Positions 61,725 to 64,000 of a stretch of DNA of 64,000 nt are shown here, one piece after another (within the stretch, counting starts at the first letter, position 1; the number at the start of each line of letters is the position of its first letter). The position numbers and the translations under genes were made by a program. Below the pieces are notes generated by a model, which made no database searches, had not been told where the DNA came from, and worked only from the letters and a program-made list of their open reading frames with translations. This DNA comes from JARRQJ01 sp963761035 (GTDB taxonomy: Bacteria > Pseudomonadota > Gammaproteobacteria > DRLM01). The stretch is taken from positions 310,001 to 374,000 of the forward strand of contig CAVXFH010000002.1 in assembly GCA_963761035.1 (NCBI GenBank). The letters are read 5' to 3'.

Positions 61725-61874
61725 CTACACGGCTCGGCGACCTTGAATAACTCGGATCAAAATCACCACGATGGCGAGAACCAACAGAACATGGATGAAT
61801 CCGCCCATGGTGTACGAGGTGACCAAGCCAAGCGCCCATAAGACGAGTAAAATGATTGCAATTGTTTCGAGCAT
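61725..61874 (-). CDS. lmo0937-family small membrane protein
   Basis: The 49-residue protein starts MLETIAIILLVLWALGLVTS, then YTMGGFIHVLLVLAIVVILI with RVIQGRR. This is the lmo0937/DUF5670 pattern (two short helices with a YTMGG.IH turn). AAGGAT lies before the ATG at 61874. Upstream in-frame starts would add 16 unrelated residues. These proteins occur near osmotic and envelope stress genes. Confidence 0.88.
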   Translation of the reverse strand: MLETIAIILLVLWALGLVTSYTMGGFIHVLLVLAIVVILIRVIQGRRAV

Positions 61875-62010
61875 GTTTCTATCCTTCAATGTATTGATGG
61901 CAACGACCACGGTCGAAGCCACAGCCGTCCATCTCAGAGATCCACCGCGCCCAATATCGCCAGGAGATGAACTTTGAATCGGGCTGTTGCCCGCCCCTAC
62001 TTTCCATATT

Positions 62011-62322
62011 TCACTTGAGGCGCATATCGTCCTTAACGGATTTTACGCCCTTGACGTTCCGCGCTACTTCAATCGCCTTGCGCTCATCATCCACGGAACT
62101 GATAAAGCCGCTCAATTGAACTATTCCCTTGAAAGTTTCGACGTTGATTTCGGCCGACTTCAACGAAGGTTCATCGAAAATCGCCGCCTTCACTTTGGTG
62201 GTAATGACGGCGTCGTCGACGTATTCGCCTGTCCCTTCCTGTTTTGCCGTGGATGCGCACCCCAGGGTGGCAATCATCATAATGGCAAAGAGCAATGCTG
62301 TACCGTATTTCAGAGTTTTCAT
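62011..62322 (-). CDS. BON-domain lipoprotein
   Basis: The 103-residue protein has a lipobox (MIATLGCASTA) and one BON domain. Features are DDAVITTKVKAAIFDEPSLK, then VETFKGIVQLSGFISSVDD and ARNVKGVKSVKDDM. BON domains bind phospholipid or other hydrophobic surfaces and are common in osmotic-shock (OsmY-type) proteins. GGAGA precedes the ATG. It is adjacent to lmo0937-type and DUF3309 genes on the same strand. Confidence 0.92.
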   Translation of the reverse strand: MKTLKYGTALLFAIMMIATLGCASTAKQEGTGEYVDDAVITTKVKAAIFDEPSLKSAEINVETFKGIVQLSGFISSVDDERKAIEVARNVKGVKSVKDDMRLK

Positions 62323-62426
62323 GGCCCGTCTCTCCTTGTGTTAATAAATCTATCAATGATTACTCTGAGCCATAGCGAACATTCTCGATACCGATGATTC
62401 GATGGCGGAGATGCAAAACTATCTCT

Positions 62427-62582
62427 TCATAAGTGCCCCGTCAATAAAAGCACGATCACGACTATCAATAGAACCAATAGCGTTCCACTTGGCGCATAAC
62501 CCCACCCTCTACTGTGTGGCCACGCAGGAATCGCGCCCATCAACATCAGCACCAAGATCACTACCAGGACAGTTCCCAACAT
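62427..62582 (-). CDS. DUF3309 family small membrane protein
   Basis: The 51-residue protein reads MLGTVLVVILVLMLMGAIPA, then WPHSRGWGYAPSG and a second helix TLLVLLIVVIVLLLTG. This is the DUF3309 signature (P.WPHSR.WGY.PSG between helices). GGAGAAG stands before the ATG. The function is unknown, but the family is part of the small-protein stress set in this stretch. Confidence 0.9.
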   Translation of the reverse strand: MLGTVLVVILVLMLMGAIPAWPHSRGWGYAPSGTLLVLLIVVIVLLLTGHL

Positions 62583-62674
62583 TGCTCTTCTCCTAATGCC
62601 GTAATCTATATTTCTATTATGTCTACGCTCGTTTCCAATTATCCCACGGTGTACTTGGCCTCATTTTCGATGTC

Positions 62675-63676
62675 TCACTGAGGCGCCGTCACACTGACAT
62701 TTTCGTCTGAGAGAATTATTTCAATGCGACGATTCAATTGACGACCGGCGGGAGTATCATTGCTGGCAACAGGATCTGCTTCACCAAGGCCACGGGTGCT
62801 TATTCGGTCTCCGTTGACACCAAGGCTCATCAGGGCGCTACGCACAGCATTGGCGCGACGCTCAGATAGTCCCTGGTTGTAATCGCTACTGCCTGTACTG
62901 TCGGTGTATCCTTCAATAGTGGCAGTACGCTCCGGATATTTTTTAAAGAAATCGGCTAGTTTTTTAACGCTATCAGAGCCTCTTGATCTAAGGTCTGCCT
63001 TATTGGTATCGAACAATACGTCGCCGAGAGTTATCACCATGCCGCGTTCCGTTTTTTTGGCATTCAAGGTGGAAAGTTCCGTCTCCATCTGAGCGACCCT
63101 GGCATTGGCGGCAGCTAATGCGGTGGCGGCTTGCCTGGCATCGTTATCTGATGCCGTCGCCTGCAACTTGGCCGCTGCATCGGCCTCCGCGGCTTGTTTA
63201 TCAAGGCGAAGCTTGCTATTCGTGATCTCCGTGTTGGCTGCCGCCAACTCTTCGGCCTTCATCTGGGCTGCTTTCTGTGCTGCCGCCGCCTTTTGCGTCG
63301 CGGCATCGGCTTGCGCCGTTCGCGCCTCGAGAAGGACTTTGTCACGCGCAGTACTGGCGTTGGCAACAGCCATCTCTGCCGCCTTCAACTTGGCTGTTTC
63401 CTGTGCGATCGCTACCCGCTGCTTGGCCAGATAGGCAAGATGATCAACCACCTCGCGGTCTTCGCGCTCCTTTTGCGCAGCGTTGGCTTTATCCAGCGCG
63501 TTACCGGCCTGCTGCAATTCAATCGCGGCGAGATTGGTGACATCCGGATCGCTTTGCGCCGCACTATAACCGCTGCGGGCAGCGTCCAGCGTAGCATTTT
63601 TCTCCGGCTGCATGCTGCAGGCCGCAAGTGCGGCGCCGGCGAATATGATGGTAGGTAAAGTATAAATATTTCTCAT
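62675..63676 (-). CDS. OmpA-family lipoprotein with DUF4398-like N-terminal coiled coil
   Basis: The 333-residue protein has a lipobox (AGAALAACSMQ), a long Ala/Lys-rich coiled coil (about residues 30-215, repeats such as ELAAANTEITNSKLRLDKQ) and an OmpA-like peptidoglycan-binding domain. That domain shows GDVLFDTNKADLRSRGSDSV, ATIEGYTDSTGSSDYNQGLS and RRANAVRSALMSLG with GLGEADPVASNDT. It ties the outer membrane to the peptidoglycan. The start at 63676 is preferred over 63706 because AAAGGA lies upstream and the lipobox is then correctly placed. Confidence 0.93.
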   Translation of the reverse strand: MRNIYTLPTIIFAGAALAACSMQPEKNATLDAARSGYSAAQSDPDVTNLAAIELQQAGNALDKANAAQKEREDREVVDHLAYLAKQRVAIAQETAKLKAAEMAVANASTARDKVLLEARTAQADAATQKAAAAQKAAQMKAEELAAANTEITNSKLRLDKQAAEADAAAKLQATASDNDARQAATALAAANARVAQMETELSTLNAKKTERGMVITLGDVLFDTNKADLRSRGSDSVKKLADFFKKYPERTATIEGYTDSTGSSDYNQGLSERRANAVRSALMSLGVNGDRISTRGLGEADPVASNDTPAGRQLNRRIEIILSDENVSVTAPQ

Positions 63677-63718
63677 GGTAAATTCCTTTACGTTTATTCC
63701 TGACATTGTGTTTGCCGT

Positions 63719-64000
63719 TTACTTGGCAGTTCGATTGATTTCGTCTCGCAGGACGCGATTTGATTCCTCGGCGTCGTCAACCGACTTCTGCGTCTTGGCT
63801 AGATCAGTCTTTGTTTCAGCAAGTTTGGCGTCGAGCTGCGCTTCTTCCGCCAGTTTTTTTGCAAGCGGGAAATCATCCTTGGCCATCGCCCGCTCGGCGC
63901 CTTGCAACTTGTCCATAGCCGACTTGATTTCCAGCGGTGCAAACTCATTGGCACCGTTCCTCGTCGCGCTGGTTACTGCCGCCTTTGAAACTGCGAGCTG
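63719..64000 (-). CDS. DUF4398-type protein, 5' part beyond window
   Basis: The C-terminal 93 codons read inwards from the window edge: an Ala-rich segment ending RNGANEFAPLEIKSAMDKL, then AMAKDDFPLAKKLAEEAQL and a coiled coil TKTDLAKTQKSVDDAEESN. This matches the DUF4398 domain, which also forms the first part of the OmpA-like protein downstream. It precedes that gene by 42 bases and is likely an operon partner and paralogue. Start and signal peptide lie outside the window. Confidence 0.82.
   Translation of the reverse strand, partial: QLAVSKAAVTSATRNGANEFAPLEIKSAMDKLQGAERAMAKDDFPLAKKLAEEAQLDAKLAETKTDLAKTQKSVDDAEESNRVLRDEINRTAK

Noticed and set aside
1..64000. CRISPR array or tandem repeat array
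   Set aside because: Looked for regularly spaced direct repeats; none seen apart from low-complexity His codons at 16107-16379.

Overview
The window looks like a chromosomal segment of a Gram-negative proteobacterium, probably a gammaproteobacterium. It carries outer-membrane and TonB functions (TonB-dependent receptor, ExbB/ExbD, OmpA-like protein, several lipobox lipoproteins), a TonB2-type operon with DUF3450 and TPR partners, YqiB-like DUF1249, glcDEF and a TRAP transporter. I do not name a genus. Dense, moderately GC-rich core blocks alternate with AT-richer stretches that hold pseudogenes, small orphan genes and transposase debris.

Layout. 1-1542: a decayed BTAD-type regulator. 1607-4171: a histidine kinase paired with a periplasmic binding protein. 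4384-7420: a small orphan, DUF1249, and a slipin/NfeD membrane pair. 7643-14601: a tight plus-strand run of VKOR-DsbA fusion, moeA, a chimeric archease/RtcB remnant, polX, pncA and pncB. 14833-18544: small lipoprotein, kelch pseudogene, His-rich protein, PilZ protein, orphans and a possible structured RNA. 18857-20105: class-I amidotransferase and moaB. 20155-24873: a TonB2-like operon in the order DUF3450, TtpC-TonB fusion, ExbB, ExbD, TPR. 25911-31317: TonB-dependent receptor, DUF4198, CopC and CopD, which together with the TonB operon suggest transition-metal (Ni/Co/Cu) handling. 31323-38926: glcFED divergent from a four-gene TatT-type TRAP transporter. 39242-46915: orphans, TPR-sulfotransferase, MFS exporter with its MarR regulator, a 34-residue membrane protein and an M48-like pseudoenzyme. 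47006-53803: a redox/stress block (NhaA-DsbA fusion, cNMP-Trx-TrxR-like fusion without CxxC, pirin, ABM monooxygenase, SrpA-type catalase). 54067-57745: DUF5996, an IS3-family remnant, a 3' fragment of tRNA-Lys and an IS1182-family remnant. 58329-64000: small membrane and envelope-stress proteins (DUF2892, AI-2E family, entericidin, lmo0937-like, BON, DUF3309, OmpA/DUF4398).

How it fits together. The clearest functional units are NAD salvage (pncA/pncB), Moco synthesis (moeA, moaB), glycolate oxidation (glcDEF), TonB-energised uptake with a probable metal receptor, and a self-regulated drug exporter (MFS+MarR). The most unusual items are protein fusions: TtpC N-terminus joined to TonB, an archease/RtcB chimera, VKOR-DsbA, NhaA-DsbA and cNMP-Trx-TrxR. 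No CRISPR array, rRNA, intact tRNA or integrase gene was seen. All homology statements come from recognising motifs by eye; no searches were run.
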